This document shows, in pieces, positions 20,254-21,623 of a stretch of 21,623 bases of DNA. The position numbers and the translations under genes were made by a program. Position 1 is the first letter of the stretch; each line of letters opens with the position of its first letter. A model generated the notes under the pieces. That model was not told where the DNA came from. It worked only from the letters and a program-made list of their open reading frames with translations, and did no database searches. The stretch covers positions 1 to 21,623 of the forward strand of contig MU266695.1 of the NCBI GenBank assembly GCA_021014945.1, written 5' to 3'. Origin of the DNA: Leucogyrophana mollusca (taxonomy: Eukaryota > Basidiomycota > Agaricomycetes > Boletales).

Positions 20254-20492
20254 TCTGGGTAAACCCGGCGGATCGACGGCACATGCCGGCAGCTAATTTA
20301 GGCAACTAAGAAGGAACAGCGAAGTGCAGGCCATTTTGAATGCTCATCGAAGAGCTGACGACAGGGACACGGACTCGCGAACGAACAAAGCAGAAGGTAT
20401 CATTAGGGTATGCAATCGCTACGGAACAGCCGAAACTTTTGTATCCAAAACGAACCCGACATCCTCTCCCAACCAAACTCCGTATGTGTAAC

Positions 20493-20947
20493 TTAGAGGT
20501 TGACGTTGAGCGGGCTGCAGCCGAGGTTGACAACGCCGTTCTGGGGGACCAGAGAGCTCCCTTCAGCGGGGATATGCGGATATGCAACAGGGACACTTAC
20601 GAAGGTGTTGTCAGTGCAGCAGACAGGCTCCTGGTTGGCCGAGCACGAAGTGCTAGTGCCAATGACGGTGAGGGAAGAGCAACTGAACCCGACCAGCCCG
20701 GTGAGGCTTCCAACGGCTATACCGAGGCCACCTAAGATGCCGGCCTGCTGTTGAGTGAGCGACGAAGCCTAGAAATGCAGAGTCAGTAAGAGTATGCTAT
20801 GCGCCCACAGGGCACGAAACCGACCTGCGATGTGCTGTCGCAGCAGCTGGCAGAGCCGGTGTTGCACGAGTTGGTTGAACCACCAGTGGGAGTGGCGACA
20901 GCGAGGACAGCGAGGGGAAGGAGAGCAAAGATGCGGGAGGCAATCAT
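20493..20947 (-). CDS. Class I hydrophobin (duplicated pair, copy B)
   Basis: Secreted class I hydrophobin of 112 residues. Exons on the minus strand: 20947-20825, 20768-20601, 20540-20493 (TAA); introns 56 and 60 nt, phase 0. Signal peptide about 1-18, identical to copy A. Eight cysteines in the same pattern ([35 protein letters not shown]). Compared with copy A, 11 of 56 residues of exon 2 differ against 2 of 41 in exon 1 and none in exon 3. Most changes lie in the hydrophobic C3-C4 loop (copy [20 protein letters not shown]), the part that in class I hydrophobins is linked to assembly. Intron 2 is again 60 nt and free of in-frame stops. A TATA box lies 100 nt upstream. The gene appears intact. 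Confidence 0.95.
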
Positions 20948-21046
20948 TTTGAGCTGGGTTTGTTTAGGACTCGGATGATTAGCGAAGGCGGGTTGTACTG
21001 CTTGAGGGCTGTAGAACTGAGGAAACTACAGTGAAACCAAGCTGCT

Positions 21047-21053
21047 CTTTATA
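21047..21053 (-). promoter_or_regulatory. TATA box of hydrophobin 3
   Basis: TATAAAG on the minus strand, 100 nt upstream of the ATG at 20947, in the conserved promoter block. A CACGTG at 21165-21170 matches the one upstream of hydrophobin 2. Confidence 0.75.
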
Positions 21054-21263
21054 CCTTTCAGAGGCTCTCGACATCCCCATTTTTAGACTGTCCTTGTTCG
21101 AGTTCTCCTTTGCAAACTTTGGACCATGGGTGCCGAACAAGCGCGTCTGATGGGCGTGTACGTTCACGTGATCGTTCCATTTGATCATGATTCCACTTGT
21201 GACTTTAATTTCCATCATCACTTTGGGCCAGCATCGAGCCACAGATCCACTCGTCGTCAAGCT

Positions 21264-21623
21264 ACTATCATTGAACCATAAGTGCAAAACCGACACAAAG
21301 TGCAAAATGGCTTTCCTCACTTCATTTTCAACAAAATCTTGTCTACAAAAATTGTATCTAATGAGGGGAGTATCATTCAACGATGCTGCAAGCTTGGATC
21401 AGCGAAAATGGTGCAGTAGAAGATTTGCGAGGTCGAAATGTGTTTGAGCAGGTCCGAAAAAGGCAATTCTGAGACCATGATTCACAGATCCAGCCAGATC
21501 CTCAAGCTCTTTTCTCGCAGTAAACTCAGGCTACAAAGGTGACATACTCATCTGTCAGATCCGCAAATTTCCAAGGTGAAGAAGGGAACGGTTGAAGTGC
21601 TATTCATGAATTCTTGTACAGGA
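21264..21623. other. Unassigned sequence to the window end
   Basis: 360 bp beyond the right edge of duplication copy B. The sequence is unique within the window, and no open frame with recognisable features is present. It may hold distal promoter sequence of hydrophobin 3 or belong to a gene outside the window. Confidence 0.4.

Larger units (their letters stand above)
19143..21263. repeat. Segmental duplication, copy B (carries hydrophobin 3)
   Basis: Partner of 16188-18200. It is 108 bp longer overall, mainly because of a 216-bp block at 20038-20253 absent from copy A. Outside the gene, shared landmarks run in the same order, such as ATTGGGCTTA and TAATTTCCAGACATGCGACT. The promoter side is conserved to about 316 bp upstream of the ATG. 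Confidence 0.9.

Noticed and set aside
20340..20735. 131-codon plus-strand open frame over hydrophobin 3
   Set aside because: Antisense to a clear hydrophobin. In the duplicated copy the same frame is broken by a one-base difference near 17427, so it is not maintained.

Overview
The window looks like a chromosomal segment of a mushroom-forming basidiomycete (Agaricomycetes). Evidence: genes split by many roughly 50-60 nt GT-AG introns; a single-chain ATP-citrate lyase of the animal/basidiomycete type instead of the two-subunit ascomycete form; a cluster of class I hydrophobins; a Plavaka-type (KDZ superfamily) transposase; and an N-terminal F-box gene of the expanded agaricomycete kind. All calls are by eye from the sequence; no database search was run.

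Layout. (1) 1-2396, plus strand: the 3' two thirds of a multi-exon Plavaka-like transposase whose 5' end lies outside the window. (2) 2567-4147, plus: a multi-exon gene resembling the agaricomycete DUF6698 family, starting only 170 bp after the transposase stop. (3) 4148-6357: no supportable gene. (4) 6358-7638, plus: a short F-box gene, followed at 7789-7980 by an open, exon-like tail that may or may not belong to it. (5) 7981-9587: no supportable gene; one strong hairpin. (6) 9588-13592, plus: a complete ten-exon ATP-citrate lyase (1163 residues), the best supported gene; the splice model keeps the spacing of all four key catalytic residues identical to the human enzyme. (7) 13593-15410: mostly unassigned, with a possible small two-exon gene at 14673-15061. 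(8) 15411-21263: three minus-strand class I hydrophobin genes. The first (15411-15883) has an unusual Gly/His-rich N-terminus. The second and third (17430-17884, 20493-20947) sit in two direct copies of a ~2.0-2.1 kb segmental duplication (16188-18200 and 19143-21263).

How the parts relate. ATP-citrate lyase makes cytosolic acetyl-CoA and is a housekeeping gene with no evident functional tie to its neighbours. The hydrophobins form a co-oriented family with the same three-exon structure and a TATA box about 100 nt upstream of each ATG, so co-expression is plausible. The left part of the window is mobile-element territory.

Most interesting: the two duplicated hydrophobins are nearly identical in introns, exon 1, exon 3 and 3' flank but diverge strongly in exon 2, and both carry an in-frame, stop-free 60-nt second intron that could be retained to insert 20 residues before the last cysteine.
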